7,235 nt of DNA from an uncultured Dechloromonas sp. Its GTDB lineage: Bacteria; Pseudomonadota; Gammaproteobacteria; Burkholderiales; Rhodocyclaceae. How positions within the stretch are numbered: the first letter of the stretch is position 1; every line of letters begins with the position of its first letter. Positions 1 to 5,529 of this stretch are shown in pieces. A program made the translations under genes and the position numbers. The notes beneath the pieces were generated by a model. It saw only the letters and a list, made by a program, of their open reading frames with translations. It had not been told where the DNA came from and ran no database searches. The stretch covers positions 1 through 7,235 of the forward strand of contig CAMKYP010000196.1 in the NCBI GenBank assembly GCA_946477505.1. Reading direction: 5' to 3'.

Positions 1-1807
1 GCTTCTTGTTGATGAGTGTGCCGACGCCATAGCCGGCAGCGCCCGCGCCGGCAACCATCCCGCCCGCTGCTGCGAGGCCGGCGGCACCGCCGGAAGCCAG
101 GGCGCCGAGCGTGGGCGCGGCCAGCGCGGCACGGGCGCCGCCCATGAGCAGGCCGCCCGCCGCCTTGGCGCGCGTCATACCGCTTTGCGCAAGGTCTTTG
201 ATGGCGCCGCCGATCCGGGCCATGCGTCCCTGCGGTTTGGCACCGCCGGGCGCTGAGGCCGGCCCCTTGGCGATGGGCTTGCCGTCCGGGCCGAGGATGC
301 CGCCGGGCTTGTCGGGCAGGCCGGGGAGTCCTGGCATGCCGCTGCCGGGCATGTTGGTGACAAAGACCGGGAGGCCAGCGCCGCCCGCCGCGCCGGCTGC
401 GCCGCCCAACACGTCGCCCAAGGGGCCGGCCTTCTTGCCGAACAGGCCGGCGAGCTTGGGCACCCAGGCAAAGGCTTTGCCGAGGATACCGATGGTGAGC
501 GAGACGGTGCCGGCCACGGCGGCCAGCGCGCCGACGCCGGCCACGGTCAGCCCGATCCACTTGACCGTTTCCTTGTTGGCGGCCACCCAGTCGCCGACCT
601 TGCCGACGACGGTGTTGAGGTCGCCGATGACGGGCTTCAACCATTCCACCGCCGGCTCGGCGAGCAGCGCCATGACGTTCTCGACGGAGCCGGTGAGGGC
701 GTCCCAGACGTTCTTGGTGCTTTGCGTGATGCGCTCGATGCGCTGTTGCAGGCTGGCTTGTTTCTCCAGCTTCTCGATGGCGTCCTGATAGCCCTTGAAG
801 CCCTTCTCGGCGATGATCATGGCCGGGCGGCCCGCTTCGACGCCGAAGAGTTTCTTGAAGAGGTTGAGGCGGTCAGCCTGCGTCATGACCTGGGCTTTTT
901 CAAGCTGTTTAACCAGATTGTCCACGCCCTTGAAGTTGCCCTTGCTGTCGAAGAATTCCAGCGTGATGCCGTATGCCCGCAGGTCTTCGTTGATGGCCTT
1001 CATTTCCTTGCTGTTCTTCGCCAGCCGGTCTTTCGATTCGGCGGTGCGGGTGAGCAGCATGGCGAAGTTGGTGCCCCAGCTCGATCCTTCCAGGGAGACG
1101 CCCGCGCCCATACCTTGCAGCGCGAGGAGCTTCTTGGCGTTGTCCAGGCCGGTGAGACCGAGGATGTTTTGCGTTGCGCCGGAATAGGCCGCTGCACTCT
1201 TGAGTTCATCCGGCGTCATGCCGAAGGCGAACTTGGCGCGCTGGGTGAGGTCGGCCATCTTCTCCAGCTCGTTGTCGGCCAGCCCGTAGGCTTCGCGCAG
1301 CTTGGCGACCATCGTGCCGGCTTCTGCGGGCGGCAGCTTCAACACCACGGCCAGATGCGAGGCGGCTTTCAGGCCACCTTTAAGCACCACGTCCAAGGCG
1401 GTGCCTTGTTCCAGGAGCGCGGTGGCGACGTTGGCGAAATCGGCGGTAGTACCGGGCAGCACGTTGCCGAGTTCGATGGCTTGCTTCTTGATCTCGGCGA
1501 ACTCGGCGCCGATCTTGCCGGTGCGGTCCATCATGGCAACCTGCAAGTTGGTGACGGCGTCATCCAGGCGGGCATAAGCCATGACCGGCTTGGCGGCGAA
1601 GTCCTGCACCGCCGAACCGAAGAGCTTCATGCCGACGCCGGCAGCGGCTAGCTTGCCGGATAGTTGCGAGATGGCTTCGCCGACGCGCTGGAAACCGCTG
1701 GTAGCTTTCCCGGTCTGCTCTTGCGCCGTGCCGCCGAATTGGCGCATGACGCCGCTTGCCATGTCTTTGGCCGAGATTAAAATGCCTATTCCAAGCATCT
1801 TGTCCAT
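1..1807 (-). CDS. Phage tail tape measure protein, TP901-type core (partial, N-terminal 602 residues)
   Basis: Tape measure proteins set tail length during assembly and are expelled into the host envelope when DNA is injected. The frame is open from an ATG at 1807 to the left edge, so the C-terminus is missing. Residues about 80-330 resemble the TP901 core: a helical region with VTNLQVAMMDRTG (85-97), LTQRAKFAFGMTPDEL (187-202) and the typical closing stretch DRLNLFKKLFGVEAGR (312-327). A hydrophobic Ala/Gly/Val segment lies at about 417-447. A Gly/Pro-rich, collagen-like stretch (about 484-525) and an Ala/Gly-rich tail (about 550-600) follow. The start is supported by GGGAG at 1818-1814, six bases upstream of the ATG. 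Position downstream of the chaperone/GpE pair matches the E-E'-T order of P2-like phages. Family assignment is from motif memory and context. Confidence 0.88.
   Translation of the reverse strand, partial: MDKMLGIGILISAKDMASGVMRQFGGTAQEQTGKATSGFQRVGEAISQLSGKLAAAGVGMKLFGSAVQDFAAKPVMAYARLDDAVTNLQVAMMDRTGKIGAEFAEIKKQAIELGNVLPGTTADFANVATALLEQGTALDVVLKGGLKAASHLAVVLKLPPAEAGTMVAKLREAYGLADNELEKMADLTQRAKFAFGMTPDELKSAAAYSGATQNILGLTGLDNAKKLLALQGMGAGVSLEGSSWGTNFAMLLTRTAESKDRLAKNSKEMKAINEDLRAYGITLEFFDSKGNFKGVDNLVKQLEKAQVMTQADRLNLFKKLFGVEAGRPAMIIAEKGFKGYQDAIEKLEKQASLQQRIERITQSTKNVWDALTGSVENVMALLAEPAVEWLKPVIGDLNTVVGKVGDWVAANKETVKWIGLTVAGVGALAAVAGTVSLTIGILGKAFAWVPKLAGLFGKKAGPLGDVLGGAAGAAGGAGLPVFVTNMPGSGMPGLPGLPDKPGGILGPDGKPIAKGPASAPGGAKPQGRMARIGGAIKDLAQSGMTRAKAAGGLLMGGARAALAAPTLGALASGGAAGLAAAGGMVAGAGAAGYGVGTLINKK
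1756..1783 (+). promoter_or_regulatory. Sigma70-type promoter for the small membrane protein
   Basis: TTGCCA at 1756-1761 (5/6 match to the -35 consensus) and TAAAAT at 1778-1783 (5/6 match to the -10 consensus) are separated by 16 bases. The expected transcription start is near 1790, about 30 bases before the GTG start of the plus-strand gene at 1819. The promoter lies inside the 5' coding region of the tape measure gene, antisense to it. Sequence match only; activity is inferred. Confidence 0.6.
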
Positions 1808-1808
1808 C

Positions 1809-1818
1809 AGGGGCTCCC
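1809..1818. promoter_or_regulatory. Back-to-back ribosome binding sites for two divergent genes
   Basis: This 10-base segment carries AGGGG on the plus strand (1809-1813, five bases before the GTG at 1819) and GGGAG on the minus strand (1818-1814, six bases before the ATG at 1807). The two start codons face away from each other with only 11 bases between them. The signals that choose both starts therefore abut in one near-palindromic GGGGCTCCC block. Confidence 0.55.
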
Positions 1819-2055
1819 GTGAAGATTCGTGACTACGTTAAAGCGGTGGTTTTCCTCCTGACGCTCGGCCTGTGGCTGTATGCGTCGGTGGATGTGGCCC
1901 GCGCTGCCGATGGCTGGGGAAATGCAGCCCTGGGGATCGGGCTGCTGTTTGTGGTCTTTTTCGTGTTGCTCGGCGCGCTGTTCTGGGTGATCGATATTTC
2001 GCTGGCGGTCGGCAACCGTATCACCGGGTTTGAGCGCCGCTGGGGCGGCGATTAA
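1819..2055 (+). CDS. Small two-helix inner-membrane protein, probable prophage moron
   Basis: 78 residues from a GTG start, chosen because AGGGG lies five bases upstream. An in-frame ATG at 1756 would overlap the promoter and the tape measure start. Two hydrophobic helices are plain: about residues 8-26 (VKAVVFLLTLGLWLYASV) and about 36-62 (two further runs rich in L, V, F). Basic residues at the N-terminus (KIRDYVK) and C-terminus (NRITGFERRW) predict a hairpin with both ends in the cytoplasm. It is the only plus-strand gene seen and fills the gap between the GpE-like frame and the tape measure gene; its TAA overlaps the GpE stop by two bases. A private promoter within the tail operon is the moron pattern, allowing expression in the lysogen. 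HK97 gp15, a membrane superinfection-exclusion protein, lies in the equivalent place as I recall, but no homology is claimed. A holin-like or other envelope role is possible. Confidence 0.68.
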   Translation: MKIRDYVKAVVFLLTLGLWLYASVDVARAADGWGNAALGIGLLFVVFFVLLGALFWVIDISLAVGNRITGFERRWGGD

Positions 2056-2207
2056 CCTGCGTTGGCGGCCTTGTGCCGATCGAGGGCCAGCTTTCCCCAC
2101 TGGATCAACTCATCGGTGTCCAGGTTGTCGATCTCGGACGGCTGAAAGTTGAACGTGGTCGCCAGAATGGCGGCGCAGTTCCAGACTTCCGAGTTACTCA
2201 GCCACCA
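2052..2207 (-). CDS. GpE-like tail protein, probably expressed only by frameshift from the upstream chaperone
   Basis: This frame encodes about 51 residues ending in a TAA at 2054-2052. It includes ILATTFNFQPSEID and LDTDELIQWGKLAL, which fit the P2 GpE pattern (hydrophobic start, F-x-F/W, PSE, then DEL..W). The frame is open from 2273, just after a TGA at 2276-2274, but has no ATG, GTG or TTG before the conserved part; only ATA, ATT and CTG occur. It overlaps the 3' end of the chaperone gene and is shifted +1 (equivalently -2) relative to it. In P2, lambda and Mu relatives the second of these two frames is translated by ribosomal frameshifting into a chaperone extension. The listed start is the first codon after a proposed slip at AUAUG (2210-2206), giving a fusion of about 131 residues. 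The slip site is a guess. Confidence 0.72.
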   Translation of the reverse strand, partial: WWLSNSEVWNCAAILATTFNFQPSEIDNLDTDELIQWGKLALDRHKAANAG

Positions 2208-2445
2208 TATCCCGAAACGTGGCCTGGAGTGCGCGGTAATCCGCCACGTCCAGCTCCTCCATGTCTTCGGGCGTCAGGGTGGGAGTGCAGAGCAAGGCGA
2301 GCAACGCGATTTCCTGCTCAGATTCCTTGTCGGAGAAGCGGTGCGCGGCCTTGATGTCCTTGACCTTGGCGCGGCGCAGTTCCATCGTGGTGATGGATTG
2401 GCCGGCGGCTGTCTTGATGGGGTGCTTCAGGATATATTGCTGCAT
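2194..2445 (-). CDS. Phage tail assembly chaperone (E/gp41/gp14 family)
   Basis: The 83-residue product fits the family of tail assembly chaperones that hold the tape measure protein while the tail tube polymerises around it. The sequence shows the usual layout: a short beta-rich N-terminus (YILKHPIKTAAGQSITTMEL), then the conserved LRRAKVKDI (23-31), then a charged helix and a hydrophobic helix EQEIALLALLC (43-53), and LTPEDMEELDVADY near the end. The ATG at 2445 has a strong AAGGAG at 2457-2452, six bases upstream. The gene is first in the tail block present here. Its 3' end overlaps the GpE-like frame. The sheath and tube genes that normally precede it in P2-like phages are absent. Confidence 0.83.
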   Translation of the reverse strand: MQQYILKHPIKTAAGQSITTMELRRAKVKDIKAAHRFSDKESEQEIALLALLCTPTLTPEDMEELDVADYRALQATFRDMVAE

Positions 2446-2648
2446 GGTTGGCTCCTTCGTTGATGACGGAGCCAGTATCGCGCCCGGTTTCCTAATTCAC
2501 TTTCAACGTGGATTAGCAAATTTCAGAACGCGGTTTAGTAGGCCAGCGCGAGGGGCGTTTTTGGCGGCGCGTTCTGTGTTGCACGGGTTGAAAGTTGTTT
2601 GCAGCGACTCTTCCCACTTCTTCCCGTCTTGTCCCGCGTGTTCCCTCG
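2446..2648. other. Gene-free junction between prophage tail module and chemotaxis operon
   Basis: 203 bases with no convincing gene on either strand. It holds the chaperone ribosome binding site, a nested inverted repeat (2499-2595) and phased TCCC repeats (from 2611). I could not find a convincing sigma70 promoter facing the chaperone gene, nor a classic terminator for the chemotaxis operon. Local sequence with runs of A/T at 2491-2523 is less GC-rich than the flanks. Confidence 0.6.
2499..2595. repeat. Nested inverted repeats forming a 97-base imperfect stem-loop
   Basis: Outer arms ACTTTCAAC (2499-2507) and GTTGAAAGT (2587-2595) are perfect 9-base complements; GTG (2508-2510) and CAC (2582-2584) extend them across a two-base bulge. 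Inner arms CAGAACGCG (2524-2532) and CGCGTTCTG (2568-2576) are also perfect 9-base complements. A further GCCA/TGGC pair (2542-2545 and 2562-2565) lies in the loop. The structure can form on either strand, and as RNA would lie about 50 bases upstream of the chaperone start. Confidence 0.6.
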
Positions 2649-2650
2649 TT
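2611..2650. repeat. Four 10-base helically phased TCCC repeats
   Basis: On the plus strand TTCCC occurs at 2611, 2621 and 2641, and GTCCC at 2631, giving exact 10-base spacing over 40 bases. One turn of the DNA helix per unit places all copies on the same face. Such arrays can be protein-binding sites, for example integrase arm sites or operators. They end at the stop codon of the receiver-domain gene. The function is unknown. Confidence 0.45.
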
Positions 2651-3047
2651 ATCGTGCATCCCTTTGGGGATTTATCTCACGTCCTTTCAGCTTGGGCAGG
2701 ATGGCGACCAGTTCGAGTTCGCTGCCGGAAACGATTTCCCGTACCGAAGACAGCAGGCTGCTGTCGAGGCCGCTCATCACGGCAACATACAGTTTGCCGC
2801 TGAAGGATTTCTCGACGGCATCCAGCAGTTCGACACCGTCAAGCACCGGCATGTTGAGGTCGGTCAGCAGAAAGTCGATGAGCTGCCCCTGCATGAGCTG
2901 ATTGAGCGCCTGCTGGCCGTTCTCGGCCAGCAAAATATTGGTGAAGCCGAGTTCCCGCAATATTCGACAACACTCAAGGCGCATGCTGGCCGAATCGTCG
3001 ACCACCATCGCAGTACGTCCTTGCCATTGGGTGAGAGGTGGATTCAT
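2649..3047 (-). CDS. Single receiver-domain response regulator, CheY-like, possibly C-terminally shortened
   Basis: 132 residues, almost all one receiver domain. The acidic pair D17-D18 (VVDDSASM), phospho-acceptor D63 (LLTDLNMP), the switch serine S92 (VMSGLD) and the conserved lysine K119 (LPK) are all present, so phosphorylation by a CheA-type kinase is plausible. After K119 the usual proline and fifth helix are replaced by LKGREINPQRDAR and a stop. The long region between S92 and K119 (SSLLSSVREIVSGSELELVA) reminds me of receiver domains fused to EAL output domains, so the protein may once have been longer. The gene is last in the operon. Its AAGGAG (3059-3054) overlaps the CheB stop codon and lies six bases before the ATG. 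The 3' end abuts the prophage junction. Confidence 0.82.
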   Translation of the reverse strand: MNPPLTQWQGRTAMVVDDSASMRLECCRILRELGFTNILLAENGQQALNQLMQGQLIDFLLTDLNMPVLDGVELLDAVEKSFSGKLYVAVMSGLDSSLLSSVREIVSGSELELVAILPKLKGREINPQRDAR

Positions 3048-3057
3048 GGGGTGCTCC

Positions 3058-4128
3058 TTAAGCCTCGCAGATCAACGAGGGAATATCTTTCAGCGAAACC
3101 ACTCTTTGCGCGGAACCGAGCTCAATCGCAACCTTGGGCATGCCGAAGACGACACAGCTCTTTTCATCCTGGGCGATAGTGCGGGCGCCGTTGGCGAGCA
3201 TTTCGCCGAGGCCGCGGGCACCGTCGTCGCCCATGCCGGTCATGATGATTCCCGTGGCGTTGCTGCCGGCGCTGATGGCGACAGAGCGGAACAGGACGTC
3301 GACCGAGGGTTTGTGCCGGGAGACCAGGGGGCCGTCACGCACTTCGGCGATGTACTGCGTGCCGCTGCGATTGAGCATCAGGTGCTTGCCGCCGGGAGCG
3401 ATCAGGGCCAGCCCGGCGACCAGGCGGTCGCCATTGCTGGCCTCCTTGACTTCAATCTGGCTCAGTTGGTCGAGGCGACGGGCAAACGAGGCGGTAAACG
3501 CTTCCGGCATGTGCTGCACCACGACGATGCCCGGGCAGTCACGGGGCAGCCGGGGCAGAACGTACTCAAGCGCCTGGGTGCCGCCGGTCGAGGTGCCGAG
3601 CGCAACGATGCGCTCCGTGGTGCGAAACATGTTGCGACCGGTCGGCGCCGAGAGCATCGCGTCTGCGCTGAGTTTTTGCGGAGTTACGATCTGGGGGGGC
3701 TCGGTCGTTCTCAGGTTGCCCAGGCGGGCGCCTGCCGCGGCGCGCACTTCATCGATCAACTGGCGGGCGGCATCGCCGAGAAAGTCGCGCAGGCCGACCT
3801 TGGGCTTGGTGACGATGGATACCGCGCCGGCCGCCATTGCATCCAGCGTCACCGGCATACCGGCTTCGGCCAGCGACGAGCAGATGATCACCGGTGTCGG
3901 ATGTTCCTTCATGATCTTGCGCAGGAAGCTGAGGCCATCCATGCGCGGCATCTCGATATCGAGGATGATCACGTCGGGCCAGCGACGGTTGAGTTTTTCG
4001 ATCGCGAACAAGGGGTCGGGCGATGCCGCGATGACCTCGATATCGGGTGCCTTGCCCAGAATGGTGCTGAGCACCTCGCGAACAACCGCTGAATCGTCGA
4101 CGATATGGACGGTGATGGTTTTATTCAT
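3058..4128 (-). CDS. cheB: Chemotaxis protein-glutamate methylesterase/glutaminase CheB
   Basis: CheB removes methyl groups from receptor glutamates and deamidates glutamines, driving adaptation; phosphorylation by CheA activates it. The 356 residues are of normal length and show both domains. The N-terminal receiver (about 1-125) has D11-D12, phospho-site D57 (VIILDIEMPRMDG) and K108 (VTKPK). After a linker (about 128-170), the C-terminal esterase domain carries the catalytic serine S180 in GTSTGG, histidine H206 in VVQHMP and aspartate D302 in TGMGDDG. The ATG overlaps the end of cheR by eight bases, and no strong ribosome binding site is seen, suggesting translational coupling. A run of seven C on the coding strand (3699-3693) falls in the linker. 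Confidence 0.97.
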   Translation of the reverse strand: MNKTITVHIVDDSAVVREVLSTILGKAPDIEVIAASPDPLFAIEKLNRRWPDVIILDIEMPRMDGLSFLRKIMKEHPTPVIICSSLAEAGMPVTLDAMAAGAVSIVTKPKVGLRDFLGDAARQLIDEVRAAAGARLGNLRTTEPPQIVTPQKLSADAMLSAPTGRNMFRTTERIVALGTSTGGTQALEYVLPRLPRDCPGIVVVQHMPEAFTASFARRLDQLSQIEVKEASNGDRLVAGLALIAPGGKHLMLNRSGTQYIAEVRDGPLVSRHKPSVDVLFRSVAISAGSNATGIIMTGMGDDGARGLGEMLANGARTIAQDEKSCVVFGMPKVAIELGSAQRVVSLKDIPSLICEA

Positions 4129-4942
4129 TGTTGTTTCTCTTGCGATACAACGATGGACGGATCTGAACCAGGGGGGTGTTCAGACCGGTAATGGTTTCCG
4201 CGTGGCTGATGACCAGTACGCCGTTGTCTTTCAGCTTGTCGCAAATCTGCGCCAGAAGGCTTTCCTTGGTCGACGGGTTGAAATAGATCATCACGTTGCG
4301 CAGGAAGATCACGTCGAACAGGCCGATCGCGCTGCGTTCGCACTGGTTCAGGTTGATTTGCTGGAAACGCACGCGTCGACTGACTTCGGGGGCGACCATC
4401 AGCATGCCACGGTATTCGTCGCGTCCCCACAGGAAATAGCGTTGTATGAAATTGGGGGGGAGCTTGCGCACCTCGTCGCGCGGGTAGATCGCGCTGCGGG
4501 CTTCTTTCAGTACCTCGGTATTGATATCGGTGGCCAGAATCTCGAAGGCGCCTTTTTCACCGAGCGCCTCGGTCAGGGAAATGGCTGCCGAATAGGCCTC
4601 CTCTCCACTGGAGGCTGCAGCGGACCACACGCGGAAGGGTTGCCCCGGTGTTTGATTGGCGCGGGCGAATTCAGCCAGCCAGCTGAAGTGGTCGGGTTCG
4701 CGGAAAAAATAGGTTTCGTTGGTCGATAAGGCGTTGATGACGTGTTGCCGCTCAGCTTCGGATTCCGGTGCGCTGACCACATTCCAGTATTCGGAAAACC
4801 CCCTGAGCCCGAGTTCGCTGACCCGCTTCGTCAGGCGCGCCTCGACCATCGCATGCTTGCTGGGTGACAAATCAACGCCGGACGCTTCGTACATGAAGCG
4901 GCGTATGCGCAGAAAGTCGGCTTGGGTCAGCGGGGTGGGCAT
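4121..4942 (-). CDS. cheR: Chemotaxis protein methyltransferase CheR
   Basis: CheR transfers methyl groups from S-adenosylmethionine to receptor glutamates. The 273-residue product shows the small helical N-terminal domain (about 1-70), TNETYFFRE (74-82), the SAM-binding loop WSAAASSGEEAYSAA (106-120; many homologues have AxSTGEEPYS here), ATDIN (137-141), and FDVIFLRNVMIYF (209-221). ISHAET (245-250) closes the fold. I prefer the ATG at 4942, ten bases after the CheW stop. A GTG at 4978 would add 12 residues and overlap cheW by 26 bases. Neither start has a strong ribosome binding site, so coupling to cheW is likely. Seven consecutive C on the coding strand (4460-4454) encode L-P-P. Confidence 0.96.
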   Translation of the reverse strand: MPTPLTQADFLRIRRFMYEASGVDLSPSKHAMVEARLTKRVSELGLRGFSEYWNVVSAPESEAERQHVINALSTNETYFFREPDHFSWLAEFARANQTPGQPFRVWSAAASSGEEAYSAAISLTEALGEKGAFEILATDINTEVLKEARSAIYPRDEVRKLPPNFIQRYFLWGRDEYRGMLMVAPEVSRRVRFQQINLNQCERSAIGLFDVIFLRNVMIYFNPSTKESLLAQICDKLKDNGVLVISHAETITGLNTPLVQIRPSLYRKRNNNE

Positions 4943-4952
4943 GGGGAGCGCT

Positions 4953-5516
4953 TCAGGTTGGTGCCCGGGCGGATTCACCGAGCAGCGAATCGCTGCAATG
5001 GGCTCTTGCCACTTCGTCGGCGAGTTCGCTCAATTCGCTGACCGATAGTGCTTTTTGTACGTCGAGCAGGATGACAAAGCGGCCGGCGACGGTCGTTATG
5101 CCCTGGATGAATTCGCTACGCAGGCGGGTGCCGAATGAGGGCGGCGGCTCGATCGCATGAAGCGGGATCTCGACCACCTCGCGCACGCCGTCGAGCAGGA
5201 TGCCGAGCAGGGAGAATTCGTCGTCACCCTCGATGCTGAGGATGGCGATGCAGGTCCCCGGCTTGATCTCGCTCAATGGACGCCCGAAGCGCGACGAGAG
5301 GTCAATCACCGGGACGACCGCGCCGCGCAGGTTGATGATGCCGCGAACGAACACCGGCATCATCGGCACGGTGGTGATTTCTTCGTATTCGATGATTTCG
5401 CGGATATGGTGGATGCCGATCGCGAACATCTCGTCGCCGAGAACGAAGGTGACGCAATGCGCGACGCCTTCGTCGCCATCGCTGGCGGGCGTGGGGCGAT
5501 TTTCGTGCATGCTCAT
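4953..5516 (-). CDS. cheW: Chemotaxis coupling protein CheW
   Basis: CheW is the scaffold linking receptors to the CheA kinase in the membrane-associated array. The 187-residue product is one CheW domain with short extensions: CVTFVLGDEMFAIGI (21-35), IREIIEYEEITTVP (38-51), the signature VRGIINLRGAVVPVIDLSSRF (spanning 57-77), and FIQGITTVAGRFVILLDV (136-153). The ATG at 5516 is chosen because AAGGAG (5529-5524) sits seven bases upstream; an earlier ATG at 5564 would run into the receptor gene. The C-terminal tail of about 30 residues (from about 158) is longer than in the shortest CheW proteins. The gene starts 13 bases after the receptor stop. Confidence 0.96.
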   Translation of the reverse strand: MSMHENRPTPASDGDEGVAHCVTFVLGDEMFAIGIHHIREIIEYEEITTVPMMPVFVRGIINLRGAVVPVIDLSSRFGRPLSEIKPGTCIAILSIEGDDEFSLLGILLDGVREVVEIPLHAIEPPPSFGTRLRSEFIQGITTVAGRFVILLDVQKALSVSELSELADEVARAHCSDSLLGESARAPT

Positions 5517-5529
5517 GGCCGGGCTCCTT

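Noticed and set aside
722..1651. Long plus-strand open frame opposite the tape measure gene
   Set aside because: It is the antisense of a recognisable tape measure frame in GC-rich DNA and has no motif of its own.
1756..1818. Earlier in-frame ATG start at 1756 for the small membrane protein
   Set aside because: It would begin at the -35 box itself, has no ribosome binding site, and the added residues (MPCLWPRLKCLF onward) look non-coding. The GTG at 1819 has AGGGG at proper spacing.
1807..2100. Minus-strand open frame of 97 codons between GpE and the tape measure gene, whose stop overlaps the tape measure ATG
   Set aside because: The product is polar, rich in R, Q, H and P, with no recognisable motif. 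It looks like the antisense of the plus-strand membrane gene, which has clear helices, a promoter and a ribosome binding site.
2499..2595. Integron attC site
   Set aside because: The outer ends come close to RYYYAAC/GTTRRRY but each misses the outermost consensus base, the inner arms are too far from the outer ones, and no cassette or integrase gene is visible.
2658..2671. ATCCC-TTTG-GGGAT small hairpin as terminator of the chemotaxis operon
   Set aside because: The stem is only five base pairs, lies inside the last codons of the receiver gene, and is not followed by a T-run on the minus strand.
2902..4729. Long plus-strand open frames opposite cheB and cheR
   Set aside because: cheB and cheR on the minus strand have all catalytic motifs; the antisense products are H-, G- and R-rich or S-rich with no domain pattern.
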